A DNA stretch of 64,000 bases. Source: Escarpia spicata. Lineage: Eukaryota; Annelida; Polychaeta; Sabellida; Siboglinidae. The stretch covers positions 73,066,506 through 73,130,505 of the forward strand of contig OZ023206.1 of NCBI GenBank assembly GCA_963995525.1, in the 5' to 3' direction. Shown here piece by piece: positions 10,676 through 28,068 of the stretch (its first letter is position 1; each line of letters begins with the position of its first letter). The notes below the pieces were generated by a model. The model had not been told where the DNA came from. It was given only the letters and a program-made list of their open reading frames with translations, and made no database searches. The position numbers and the translations under genes were made by a program.

Positions 10676-11838
10676 ACGACCACGGGTAATGCCTATATGT
10701 GCAAAATAGCAACATTCTAAATTAGTTAAACTAAGACGTTACAATCTTCTTCTTGTTGATTTTCGAAGTATAGACTGGGCCCTTACGGTCCGTTAAAACT
10801 CCAACGAAGCTTATACGCTTTGGTGGGCGGCATATAAGATAGTTGAAATGTTAAAAAGGTGTTGTATAGAGCACTGGAAGGTTTTAAAACTATGTACGAT
10901 ATACTTGGATGTCTCATCAAGAAGCTATCTGGTGGCAGATGTAGAGGCCACCAAGGCCAGCATTGAAAGCCTCTGGGCAGGTTGTGGCTAATAGGTTTGT
11001 GAGGAGCCTATTCCACTCTATGGGTGTTGCACTGTCGTATTGTGTATGTTTGGTATATACAATCACGACGTTCGTGAATGAAACAATGAATGAAAGTTCG
11101 TGAACAAAATATGACCACGTGTAATGTCCATATTTGACACTATTGCAACATATCAAAATGATTTGCCTAACACTTTACTGTGGTGTCTTAACACATATGT
11201 TTTGGAATAAAAAAGACATATGCTATTTTGCAGGATGAGGTAGAGTTTTTTGCCGGGAAATCAATATATGCACAGAAACATATGTGCAAAACATCTTCAA
11301 ATGATCAAAAGTTATAACTACTGGGGTCACAACATACTAGTTTTATTTGACGAAAGCTTTACACTGCTGCCTTAATGTGTATTGTGGGGACAAGAAGTCA
11401 CTCGGTACTATACAGGGTGGGATAAGGTTTAGCGTACGCTTTTACCTAAATAAAAGTCCAAAATTATTTAATATAAACATGAGCAATATATCGAATGGTG
11501 CCACACAACAAAAACATTTAATTTGGCTAAAGGTTTTGTGTCACTGCAGGATGTGTGTACGGTTTGACAAAAATAAAGGCAAGGCCGATACCTGTAAAAA
11601 GGCAACATCGGGTCTTGGTAAGGTAATATATCAAGGAAGGCAATTTAACCAGCTAATTGGTGTCACAATAGCACAACACATTCTAATGCTGTTATATTGT
11701 AACATCGTTATCCTGATGGGTGTTTCTTGGACAAAATAGGCACTCGTGACCTTGCAAGATGGTGTATTTTTTTGGCCAGAAAATCAACCCATACAACCAT
11801 AAAAATATGTCAATATGACCAGAAATAACGCAAACAGG
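10676..11838 (+). repeat. Old satellite-like array upstream of lectin gene 1 (units of about 190 bp)
   Basis: Diverged repeats follow one pattern: a TTTAATTTGGCTAAAGCTTT-type start, CACTGCTGCCTTAATGTGTA, TTGGGGACAAAATAG, CTCGTGACCTTGCAAGGTGG, GTTTTGGCCAGAAAATCAA, CATATGACCACGGGTAATG, and GTCACAATAGCAACATA. Unit length is about 185-250 bp. The array is homologous to 24346-25930 and 58406-60085, where more units survive. It starts immediately after the LINE 3' end. It has no coding capacity. Confidence 0.7.
10745..11038 (-). mobile_element. Short 3'-end LINE fragment inserted in the satellite
   Basis: The duplicated blocks at 24680 and 58755 lack this stretch, so it is an insertion of about 295 bp specific to block 1. 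On the minus strand it encodes a LINE C-terminus (TPIEWNRLLTNLLATTCPEA and a stop after ICHQIAS) and ends at its low-coordinate side in an AAGAAG-type tail (TCTTCTTCTTGTTG on +). It is strongly 5' truncated. Confidence 0.75.
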
Positions 11839-11840
11839 TG

Positions 11841-12170
11841 AGTGTCCAGAGAGGGTAGTCTAGGGGGGGGGCACTAAAACCTCCACTGGTGGCCGAACCA
11901 AATTATGTACAATTTTGTTTAACTACAGCATCCGATGTCTCGGCTTGACTGGTGACAACTGAAGACGGGAACAGGGGAATGAATGCTGTTGAACATTTTT
12001 TTTAATGCCGCGTCGCCATCATTTCAGCTTATCATAACCTAATCGGGTGCACATTTCAAAGGTTCTGGGGGTACGGTCACGTGGGCCCATTCAAAAAGGT
12101 CTACAAGCATGACAATTCCAAAGGTCTAGGGGGCACGTGCCCCCCATCCACAGACACGCCTACGGCATAT
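11841..12170 (+). mobile_element. Non-autonomous TIR element, copy in lectin block 1
   Basis: The element begins GTAGTCTAGGGGGGGGGCAC and ends with GGGGGCACGTGCCCCCC...AGACACGCCT, so the ends are imperfect inverted repeats (GTCTAGGGGG..GGCAC against GTGCC..CCCC..AGAC). Homologous copies lie at 25931-26265 and 60086-60405, and one in the other orientation lies at 53185-53625. There is no open frame, so it is MITE-like. The TAGACACGCC end recalls hAT-type ends, but this is inference. Confidence 0.65.
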
Positions 12171-12550
12171 CTATGTCAGAATGTTTGAATGTATAACAAA
12201 AACATGTTCACTCTCTAGTAGGAGGAGTATTTGGCCAAAAAGTTGATCTTTGTTCAAGATCATTAAAGGTCAATAAAACAAATTGCAACATTTATTTTGG
12301 TTTTATTGCTAAGACATTGATAATGCATTTATATAGGTTGCCATGAACTAACATCCAATGCCTACGGGAAAACATTGGCCCTCCACTAACATGGTTTTTA
12401 TACAAAGGGTGTAGAAGTCGAGCACCCGAATAGGAAGTTCACGGATCCAAAGTTCACTGCGAATTAATCACTCAGTGTAACGAAAAGTCTGCTGACATTT
12501 CGCATATAATTGTTTAACGGCGACCAGACAGTCAACTGTACTGTACAGCT
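12171..12550 (+). promoter_or_regulatory. Conserved 5' flank of lectin gene 1 (probable promoter and 5' UTR)
   Basis: From about 12300 to the start codon the sequence is highly similar to 26395-26641 and 60535-60777. Conserved blocks include ACTAACATGGTTTT, ACAAAGGGTGTAGAA, AAGTTCACTGCGAATTA and GAAAAGTCTGCTGACATTTC. A TATACAAAG at about 12398 is not kept in the other copies (AATACAAAG, GATACAAAG), so the core promoter type is unclear. Conservation across copies suggests a retained promoter or 5' UTR, but recent duplication alone could explain it. Confidence 0.45.
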
Positions 12551-19048
<6,498 letters not shown>

Positions 19049-19384
19049 CTGAAGTCAGTCGTGTAGGGAGAAAACTACGAACCGAGAATCATGACAGTGT
19101 TGTGCTTATTGATACTGATACACTTCCCGAACAACCAGTGGCTCTATTGTATTATATCTAAACAGTACAGTCGGGCCGACTAACCAATGACTCAACATCT
19201 TTCGATATTTTAGTGGACATGTGTTGTTTCCTACGGATCTTCAGTTTAATTTGTAGTTCTCGTTCGCATGAACGTATGCGCGAGAAAATGTGAGATCACA
19301 GAACCAAAGACGTATTAAGAATTATACTAATAGGTATTACATATAGCTACAAGCCATTAACATACGTGGAACGACCGCATGCGC

Positions 19385-19390
19385 AATAAA
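19385..19390 (+). terminator. Candidate polyadenylation signal of lectin copy 1
   Basis: This is the first AATAAA downstream of the stop codon, about 340 nt away. Confidence 0.4.
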
Positions 19391-19490
19391 TGTGTCGATT
19401 TCACAATTTAAAACAAATTGTGTCTGTCTGGTGTCGGTGTGACTGCGTGTTTTTGTTTCCGTGCGCGCGAGCGAGCGAACGAACGAGCAT

Positions 19491-19537
<47 letters not shown>

Positions 19538-19582
19538 AGTGTGTGTGTGTGTGTGTGACACTGTGTGTGTGTACGTGTGTGT
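19491..19582. repeat. GT microsatellite
   Basis: (GT)n with a few interruptions, directly next to the 3' tail of the minus-strand LINE that follows. Confidence 0.95.
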
Positions 19583-19670
19583 TAGTATGCGGGGTAATAA
19601 TAATAATGGAATGACTTCATTAATTAGCGCCAATATCCTCGGAAAATCATAGCGTTGTGGCTCAACAAAT

Positions 19671-20081
19671 TTACTCAGTGGCGCAACAAATCCAAAGGAT
19701 TAATGCATAATTTCGTGTTTCCTCCAACTTGTTGCGTCTCTTGAGTTGCATGGGTTTTGAGTCGCTCGTTGTTGACAGCTGATCGGAGGAGCGTAGACAG
19801 CGTGTAGGACGATACGGAGAGAGAAGTGCTGATATATATGGAGGTGCGAGCCAATGAAGGCATTTGAAATTGAGAAGTAAGGTCTTGAAAATAATGCGAC
19901 TCTTCACAGGAAGCCAGTGCAGCGCCAAGAGCATGGGCGTGACATGGTCTCGTTTCGACCGCATCGTTATGATACGAGCACATGCATTTTGAACACGTTG
20001 TAGTTTCTCAATTACTGTCGCTGGCAATCCATTAAGAAGTCTATTGCAGCAGTCAATTCGCGAAATGACTAGCGCATGCAC
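19671..20081 (-). pseudogene. CR1 ORF2 C-terminal region
   Basis: The frame reads SRIDCCNRLLNGLPATVI, KLQRVQNACARIIT, LLALHWLPVKSRI and FKTLLLNFKCLHWLAPPYI, the characteristic post-RT block of CR1 and related LINEs. A frame change near 19730 precedes the end. Confidence 0.9.
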
Positions 20082-20360
20082 AAGTTGTTTTGTGTGTTCT
20101 TTGTCTAAGTATCGACGAATGCATCCAATACTATGGAGGTGGTAATACTCATTTCTGCAAACTTATGTTACGCGTCGCTCAAGGGACATACTGGAATCAA
20201 AGGTCACCCCCAAGTTTCTGGCGTGTGTTTTGGGTAACACGCGCACGTTTTCGATAGTTACGCCGTAAGGAAGAATTTTTTTTTTCGTTTGCTGATTTCG
20301 GTTGGATGATGATGATAACTCAATGATGACAAGACTTATTGAGTTTTAGCATGTTGGTTT

Positions 20361-21380
20361 TCATCCATTGTCGGATACTGCCAACACAGAGTTATATTTT
20401 CGTGCTGGCAACGTCGGGTGAAATATTATCGCTGAGGCTAAATTCTTGGAAAAGTTGGATGTCATTGGCATATAGATGGTAAGCGGACATGCGGTGAGGC
20501 CATGCAGTAATAAATTCAAATAGTCCAATTTTGATGGACGAGGTCGTGGGTGGCTATCTGGGCCGTACTCACATCCTGTTATTTTCGGATCTTCCCGATG
20601 CTCCTGGCTGACATCTGCGTACAGGTGAAACTCAATGTCGTATCGGCGCACGATAACTCCCAGCGGTAGGGTGTAGACACAAAACAGTATAGGCCCCAGC
20701 ACAGAGCCTTGAGGCATCCCAAAATCTAGACGCTGACAGTTGGATGATGCCCGCTGGATGAGAACTGACTGCTTTCTGTTGGTTAGGTACAACCTGAACC
20801 ACGAGAGGGCTGTCCCACAGATGCCCAGTCTAATATGCAATCTGGAGAGGAGCACTGAATGGTCCACTGTATTGAACGCTGCCGACATGTCGAGTAGCAC
20901 TAGGAGAGTACATTTCTTGCTGTCCATGGCGCGGAGCACATCGTCACTGATCCGGAGGAGCGCTATTTCAGTACAGTGGTGTTTCTTGTAGGCTGACTGG
21001 AGAATCTCGTGCAAGCAGTGTTCAGACATGTAGGTGTTGAGTTGACTTGCCATTGCACGTTCTATCAGTTTGGAGATGAATGATAGATTCGACATTGATC
21101 GGAAGTTCTTCAGTAGCTCGGTTTAAAGATTGTTCTTTTTCAGCACAGGGGTCACCAAGACCTCCTTCAAAGAGTCATATACAATCCCCGATGACATGGA
21201 ACGGTTTACAATTTAAATCAGCAGCTGCAACAATTCATCGAGATTTTCTTTCAAAAGCCACGTCGGAAGTGGATCTAAGCCGCATGATTTTGAAGGAGAT
21301 TGTACGACCAATTTCCTAATCTGAGGCAGGAGTGAATTCTGACAAACTGCAGGTGATATTCTCATTAGGTGAAACCAGTT
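20361..21380 (-). pseudogene. CR1 reverse transcriptase core
   Basis: The minus frame 21449-21213 gives the early motif SKSCGLDPLPTWLLKE. The frame 21095-20361 gives NLSFISKLIERAMASQL, LLDMSAAFNTVDHSVLL, FGMPQGSVLGPILFCVYTLPLG and FHLYADV. The YADD catalytic motif is changed to YADV, so even a repaired frame would be inactive. A frame break separates the two pieces near 21110. Confidence 0.88.
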
Positions 21381-21390
21381 CACGAAAGTC

Positions 21391-22078
21391 CAGCTGGTGA
21401 ACTCACACCTGTGACAAGTCATTACGTATCTTACAGCTGGTGAACTCACACCTGTGACAAGTCATTACGTATCTTACAGCTGGTGATCTCACACCTGTGA
21501 CAAGTCATTGCGTATCTTACAGCTGGTGAACTCACACCTGTGACAAGTCATTGCGTATCTTACAGCTGGTGAACTCACACCTGTGACAAGTCATTACGTA
21601 TCTTACAGCTGGTGAACTCACACCTGTGACAAGTCATTACGTATCTTACAGCTGGTGAACTCACACCTGTGACAAGTCATTGCGTATCTTACAGCTGGTG
21701 ATCTCACACCTGTGACAAGTCATTGCGTATCTTACAGCTGGTGATCTCACACCTGTGACAAGTCATTGCGTATCTTACAGCTGGTGAACTCACACCTGTG
21801 ACAAGTCATTGCGTATCTTACAGCTGGTGAACTCACACCTGTGAAAAGTCATTGCGTATCTTACAGCTGGTGAACTCACACCTGTGACAAGTCATTGTGT
21901 ATCTTACAGCTGGTGATCTCACACCTGTGACAAGTCGTTGCGTATCTTACAGCTGGTGAACTCACACCTATGACAAGTCATTGCGTATCTTACAGCTGGT
22001 GAACTCACACCTGTGACAAGTCATTGCGTATCTTACAGTTGGTGAACTCACACCTGTGATAAGTCGTTGCGTATCTTA
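21391..22078. repeat. 43-bp minisatellite inside the LINE, 16 units
   Basis: The unit CAGCTGGTGAACTCACACCT followed by GTGACAAGTCATTGCGTATCTTA recurs exactly every 43 bp. On the minus strand one unit encodes part of the LINE linker (KIRNDLSQV), so the array grew from coding sequence. The unit is not a multiple of three, so expansion destroys the frame. Confidence 0.97.
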
Positions 22079-22675
22079 GTGGTCTTGTGTGTGAAGAAGT
22101 TTGCTAATCTATCCGCCATTTCGACAGGAGTGTTATGACTGGGGAGGATGCTGGGAGTGTTGCGATGCATCAGCTGATCAGTGACCTTGAAGACACATTT
22201 GGGATCGGATTGCGCGTCAACCAAGCGTTCAGTGAAGTACTGTTTCTTGGCGTTGTCTGTCAGCCTGGCTAATTCACGCCGTGTATCCCTGTATATCTGC
22301 AGATGCACAACAAGTCCGGTTTCCTGATAGTTTATCTCTGCTTTCCTGCGAACCCTCTTGGCCTCTAGGATGTCTGCTGTATACCAAGCTGGTTGTGGTC
22401 GTATAACCACACTGCATTGTTGGGCTGGAGCATGCGTGTCCAGGAGTGTTGCTAGGACACTGTGTACTGCTCAACAACTTCAACAAGCGGTAGGTCAGGT
22501 ACATATATCAAATGTAGCATTGACTTTTGTATGTCTTTCTTCAATGTGCAGGTGTCAATATGTCTGTATTTCCTGTATGTGATCACCTTCTTCTTCATCT
22601 TAGTTTTATTCCCTGTTAGACAGAAGTGAACAGGAAAATGATCACATCTACAGCTATATATATATATATCTATAT
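22048..22675 (-). pseudogene. CR1 endonuclease end and linker
   Basis: The minus frames 22742-22452 and 22410-22048 show a TDHFPVHFCL-like motif, a YRKYRHIDTCTLKKDI segment, PAWYTADILEAKRVRRKAE and TDNAKKQYFTERL, the usual connection between endonuclease and RT in CR1 ORF2. The frame ends inside the first minisatellite unit at KIRNDLSQV. Confidence 0.8.
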
Positions 22676-22689
22676 GAGCAATATGAATA

Positions 22690-23560
22690 TCATTATTATT
22701 GTTTTGCATATTTCCTTCCTGCCTAGCATTTACGGAAATCAAAGATATTGTAAATGTGTGGTATTCAAGTAATTTGGGGCATTACAGACATTGCCAAAAA
22801 TACAGCGAATTAAGTCAGTTATGACATAAAGAGGGTCAGTGTATTAGGGTAGATACATTCTGATATGTGTTAGCAATCAGAAAACGGATGTTGCCATTTT
22901 TCTGACTTTGAACAAAGGACAAATGTATGTTTCGTGTTAAATCCGCCTACTAGAGAGAAACAGTGATTATGTGAAGCATTCAATCATTGTAACACACAGA
23001 GGCATTGTTCCCGGTCTTTCTGAGATATTTAGCATCTCTAGTGGAGTGCATGGGTTGAATTTCTGGCCAAAACACTACGTCACCCTGGCAGGTCACGGTT
23101 GCCTATTTTGTCAAATAAACATCCATCAAAGTAACAGTATCCATGTAACCGCATTGCACAGTCTTGTTGCTACTGTGACACCACGTAACAGTACATTTGA
23201 TCAGCTGAAACCATTTGGCACTTCTCGTTGAGTGCAGTTTTTAGATCTAACCAAAACCGTCCAACACCTTCTAATGTCACGAGTGTATTTTTGTTAAAGG
23301 TATAATAAGATCTAGTTCACGAAATGAACACCTGCATCCCCCGGAAAAACAAACACTAGTTAATGTGACCAAATGTACAGTCGGTGGAAGACACAATAGG
23401 GAACACTAATTTAAAATGCATATAAAGGATTACAATTCAGTTTTACTGAGTAATTATTTGAACAAAGTGGTGTGGTAGTAACACAGGTCTGTGTGATGTG
23501 TCTAGTGTCGTAGTGGAGTGAGTAGTTTGTAGTGCATGCGCTCCACACTCTCACATTCAG
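22690..23560 (+). repeat. 5' part of lectin block 2, homologous to 57060-57950
   Basis: The match runs over most of the stretch (CTTCCTGCCTAGCATTTA, GTGGTATTCAAGTAATT, GCATTCAATCAT, CACCCTGNCAGGTCACGG). The sequence also contains degenerate satellite-type motifs (TTTCTGGCCAAAA). A frame at 22971-23231 has a partly conserved counterpart at 57417-57677 but resembles satellite translation. No gene is called. Confidence 0.7.
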
Positions 23561-24345
23561 CTGCGACCGCCAGCTAGCCGCCCCCCCCACAGTGATGAAA
23601 AGAGAAACGAGTTCGCAAGCCTCCCCTGCTGGTACATAGCCTCTCCAAAGACAAGACTCTAGCATTACCTCCGTGGGGGACATCTCCGGTAACTGGGCAC
23701 CTTACGGCCCCAGGCTAATATGCTAGGGATCTAGGAAAAGGACAATTCTGATTCCAAACCTAGGTAGACCCAGCTCATTAGCCTTGGCAGGCAGTTGGTC
23801 TAGGAGAACGAAAACTCTGACTTCAAAACAATAGACGCCGAGCCCAGGCGGCGGTAAATAACCTGGCCAACTCAGGCAGCCTGAGTGGAGTAGTGGGAAC
23901 CCTAGTGGAGGAAATTCCATCTAAAGGCAGAAGAGTCAAATTCATTGTCCAGCGGCAACCACAACCCAGTCAGTCAGTGGCGCGACGACGGAAACAACAG
24001 CTAATAAAAGAACATGATGAGCACAATGACAAGCACCAGGGATGAAGCCCCTGATACCGAAGGTGATTGCAGCAATGGGACACAGGTGACAGTTGCCACC
24101 GTTCGTGACGTAATTTCCTCATAGTCCCAGGAAAGGGATGTTACTGATGACAATCCTAAAGCGGCTACCAACATTCTCAGGCCCAAAACGGCAACAATCA
24201 ACACAAGAACATTAAGATCAACAGTAGCACTACACGAGCTACAATACCAGGCTATTAAGTACGGCATCAAAATTACGTGTCTATAAAAGCACCGGATGAA
24301 CCATAAAGAAGAAATTAAATATCACATGTTAGAGGAAAACTGGCA
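23561..24345 (+). mobile_element. 5' fragment of the 2036-type LINE
   Basis: This matches 2036-2700: GGTAACTGGGCACCTTACGG, the GGCGGTAAATAACCTGGCCA leader and a frame with MMSTMTSTRDEAPDTEGDC. It breaks off after LEENWQLI (about 24345), where satellite sequence begins. Copy 3 has the same break. Confidence 0.85.
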
Positions 24346-25930
24346 ATTAATAACACACGAACAGGTCCAAAAATACATCCAAATGACCAGCAGTAATATC
24401 AACCAATGACACAATGACGCTATTTAATTTAGCTAATGCTTTATACTGGTTTCTTAATGAGTATTTTGAGGACAAAATAGGCATTGACGCTTTTCGAGAG
24501 TGGGTGACGGTTTTGGCCAGAACATCAAAACTATCACCCACAGTACAGTGCAAATAGCTTCATAAGACCACGGGTAATGCGTACAGTCAATAAAGCAATG
24601 TAGCTTCATATGATCACGGGTAATCCGTAATGTCAACATAGCAACATGCCAAATTAGTTAAACTAAAACGTCACAATCATATATTATTGTCTATGTTTGG
24701 TACACACATACACAACGCTCGAGAATTTACAGGGTGGAGGTACGAGTTTGCCAGGAAATCAACACGTTCACCTACTAAGACGTACCAAGTAGCTCAACAT
24801 GAGTCGAAGTGACGTTTATAGGTGTCACATTACCAACATACCAGTTTAACTTGGCTACAGCTGTACAATGGTGTCTTAATATGTAAAGTGGGAACCAAAT
24901 GTGGCACTCTCGATTTTACAAGGCAGGGGATTGTTTTAGCCTGGAAATCGATGTATGCTCTGAGAGAATGCTGCACAATGGCTCTATATGACCACGTGTA
25001 ATGTCCATATTTGATACTATTGCGACATATAAAAATGATTTCCCTAACACTTTAGAGTGGTGTCTTAACACGTACGTTTGGGAATAAAATAGACGTATGC
25101 TATTTTGGAGGATGGGGTACAGTTTATTGCTAGGAAATCAATATATGCACACAAACATATGAGCAAAACATCTTCAAATAATCAAAAGTAATATCTACCA
25201 GTATCGCATTTGCAAAATACTAGTTTATATGATGAAAGCTTTACACTGTTGCCTTAATATGTATTTTGGGGACAGAAAGCAATTATCGAAAGGTGCCACA
25301 ACAACAGAACTATTTAATTTGGCTAAAGGCTCGGTGTCTCAATACGTATATTTTAAGGACAAACAGGTGACCACAACCTTTTTGAATGGTACTATGTTTT
25401 TGTCTGGACATCGATATTTGAACCCATAAAGAAGTACAAAATGGACCCAAATGACCAGAAGCAATGCCAGTGAGTTTCATAACAACGTAAACCTATTTAA
25501 TTTCGACTAGAGGGTACAGTCGAAAGAGAGATGCCATTTGGCTCGGAATGTCCACGAGTACTGTCAATGGGTGTCACAATAGGAAACACTAAAAGTTTAA
25601 AACGTTTACATTGATATGCACTTTTTATGAAAACTGTACTTGTCCCTTTACAATATGTGTGTGTGGTTTGGCCAAACATAAAGTCCGAAACCGGTACAAA
25701 ATGCAACACAGTGTTGGTAAGGTAAACTATCAAGGAAGATAATTCAACCAATTAATTGGTGTTACAATAGCAACACAAAATTGTAATGCAGTTAGAGTGA
25801 AACAGCGTTATCCTGATGGCACTCGTGACCTTGAAGGGTGGCGTAGTGTTTTGGTCAGAAAATCAACTCATACATCCACAGAAAGATGTCAAATGTCTCA
25901 ATATGACCAGAAATAAGGTATTCAAGTACG
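24346..25930 (+). repeat. Old satellite-like array upstream of lectin copy 2
   Basis: About eight diverged units of about 190 bp in the pattern described for 10676-11838. It aligns almost end to end with 58406-60085. No coding capacity. Confidence 0.75.
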
Positions 25931-26265
25931 GGTCCAGAGAGGGTAGTCTTGGAGGGATAAAAACACTTCCACTGACGGCCGACCCAAATGGTGTACCGGA
26001 TGTTTCGCTCCCGCTTGGCCATAACTTCCGCTTCCGCTGTCTCGGTTCGACTGGTGACATCTGAAGACGGGGGCGGGGGATGGGGGGTGTTGAATTTTGT
26101 TTTGTCGCCGTCATTTCAGTTTATTGTAACCTGACCGGGGGCACATTTCAAAGGGTCTGGGGGCAGGGTCATGTGTTCCCATTCAAAAAGGTTTACGACC
26201 ACAGAAAATGTCAAAAGTCTAGGGGCACGTGCCCCCCTGCCCCCTAGACACGCCTATGGCATCTC
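25931..26265 (+). mobile_element. Non-autonomous TIR element, copy in lectin block 2
   Basis: Homologous to 11841-12170, including CGGCCGACCCAAATGGTGTA and the terminal GGGGCACGTGCCCCCC with TAGACACGCCTATGGC. The left end is more decayed. Confidence 0.65.
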
Positions 26266-26394
26266 TGTTTCAAAATGTTTGAATGCACGAAAACACCACG
26301 TTCATTCTCTAGTGGGAGAATTATTAGGCATCAAATTGACATTTGTACAAGGTCATTAAAGATCAAAATAAAAAAATTGCAACATCTGTTTTCT

Positions 26395-26641
26395 TATTAC
26401 TAAGACATTGAGAATATATTGATGTAAGTTGCCATCAACTAACATTCAATGCCTACTGGAAAACAGTGACCCTCCACTAACATGGTTTTAATACAAAGGG
26501 TGTAGAAATTGAGCACCCGAACAGGACGTTCACGGATCCGAAGTTCACTGCGAATTAGTCACTCCGTCGAACGAAAAGTCTGCTGACATTTCGCACCTAG
26601 TTGTTTAACGGCGACCACACAGTCAACTATACTGCGCAGTT
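26395..26641 (+). promoter_or_regulatory. Conserved 5' flank of lectin copy 2
   Basis: It matches 12300-12550 and 60535-60777 over its whole length up to the ATG. Confidence 0.4.
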
Positions 26642-27003
26642 ATGTGTACGCATGTGTGCCCAGTCTCTATACTGGCGGTGGTTGTCGCCGCATATATGAT
26701 ACAGCAAGCACCAGTCGTGTCCCAGTACACCCGAAGACACTGCGGCGAAGACGGCGACGGCGACGGCGACAGTTACGTGAGCGTATTGGCTGCGATGGTG
26801 CGTCGCCTCCAGCACACAGTGGAGCATCTAATAATGTTGAGACCTGTAGGTGTTGAGTCGCATAATGTCTCATAATGTTTCAATGGAACAGCTGCGGCAA
26901 CAGCAAAGTATATCAACGGAAAGGTTGCAGCAACAGCTAAATGACACAACAACAAAAACAACTGACGAAACTTACATAGGGACACTAGCGAAACAAGGAG
27001 AGT
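26642..27003 (+). pseudogene. Lectin copy 2, exon 1 (frameshifted)
   Basis: The signal peptide (PVSILAVVVAAYMIQQ) and an acidic GDGDGD tract are intact, followed by LAAMVRRLQHTVEHL. The frame then breaks and stops. The donor GTATGT is present after GGAGAGT. Confidence 0.85.
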
Positions 27004-27427
27004 GTATGTGTTGTTTAATTCCCAATACTGCTACTGTAGTAACACCACCGTAGTTATTTATGCTGCCTCCGGTAATACACTATGTACAATCGACAATAAT
27101 TTATAAATGGCACATTTAGTAATATATGAAATACGGGGGTAAACTGGACACTCAGAGGGAAACAAAACGCTCCCTTTTTGTTTTATGCTCTGAAAAGAGT
27201 TAATATAAACGAATTATTTGCATCTACGATAACAATTTATAGCATCAATGGTTCATTACGAATGTGGTCTCAAAATGAAAGATTCCAAGGAAACATCCGA
27301 TAAACTGACCGGTTACATGTTGCTTGTAACGCGAGCTTGTATTTAACACTAAGATGATTGTTTTTGTATATTACGCGTTTTCCTTAACTAATTATGCAAC
27401 CGTGTGACTCTACAATATAGAGTCATA

Positions 27428-27607
27428 TACCAGTGCACCACGAGTCACTGCCACGACGACAACGACAACGACGTGAGCGTATTGATGGCCATGGTGTCTC
27501 AACGTCAGGACACCGTGAAGCAGCTACAGCAACAGCTAAGTGACTCGATGGAACAGCAACAAAACAACTGATAATGCTCACGGAAACCTTGGCGAAACAA
27601 GAAAAGT
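27428..27607 (+). pseudogene. Extra exon-1-like fragment in lectin block 2
   Basis: The frame shows HCHDDNDNDVSVLMAMV, SQRQDTVKQLQQQLSDSMEQ and then a double stop. After a frame change come LTETLAKQEK and the donor GTATGT. The signal-peptide part is absent. Sequence to its left is the intron homologue of 13250, so an exon-1 copy of another subfamily was joined in here. Its closest relative in the window is the inverted exon 1 at 46904-47154 (both have KQEK). Confidence 0.8.
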
Positions 27608-27632
27608 GTATGTAATGTTTAATTAGCTCAAC

Positions 27633-27700
27633 TACTACTGCTACTACTACTACTACTACTAGTAATAATAATAATAGCAATAATAACAATAACGCCGCCG
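27633..27700. repeat. TAC/TAG and AAT trinucleotide repeats
   Basis: (CTA)n switches to (AAT)n-like sequence. It occupies the same place after the exon-1 donor as the TAG repeat near 46830-46880. Confidence 0.9.
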
Positions 27701-28068
27701 GCAATAAAATATATTCTCTGTACACAATACGTACAGAGTTGTATAAATAGCAAAATAAGGATGACCGCGGTATGCCGGATACTTGTTCCGCCGATCCCAC
27801 AATGAACTGCGTTTACACACACCGCCTATTGAATGTCAAAGAGGTAATCGATATAGGGACGAGTAAGCTCTTCTTGTAGAGTAGAAACAGAAGAAAATAT
27901 ACACCCCGTTAACGGAACCAACGGCATTCTGTCTCTCTTACGAATGTCAGGCAGGTTGTGGTTAATTAATTGATCCAAGTTTTGATACTGTATTACCATA
28001 GGTGCACATCAGCCCCAATTCTTTCGATTGACATTTATTTTCATATGCACTTCCGTAATTTCACCCAG

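Larger units (their letters stand above)
19596..22685 (-). mobile_element. CR1-type LINE, 5' truncated, with an internal minisatellite
   Basis: Read on the minus strand from 22685: the end of the endonuclease (DHFPVHFCLTGNKTK), the linker (KKQYFTERLVDAQSDPK), RT motifs, the post-RT region and an (ATT)n tail at about 19608-19597. A 43-bp tandem repeat (21391-22078) separates the linker from the RT. There are several stops and frame changes. It lies between the 3' end of lectin block 1 and the start of block 2. Confidence 0.9.

Noticed and set aside
21391..22078. Regular direct repeats resembling a CRISPR array
   Set aside because: Units are contiguous with no unique spacers and derive from LINE coding sequence; the genome is eukaryotic.
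22971..23231. 86-codon frame with a similar frame at 57417-57677
   Set aside because: Conservation follows from recent block duplication, and the sequence resembles the satellite motifs; no coding signature.
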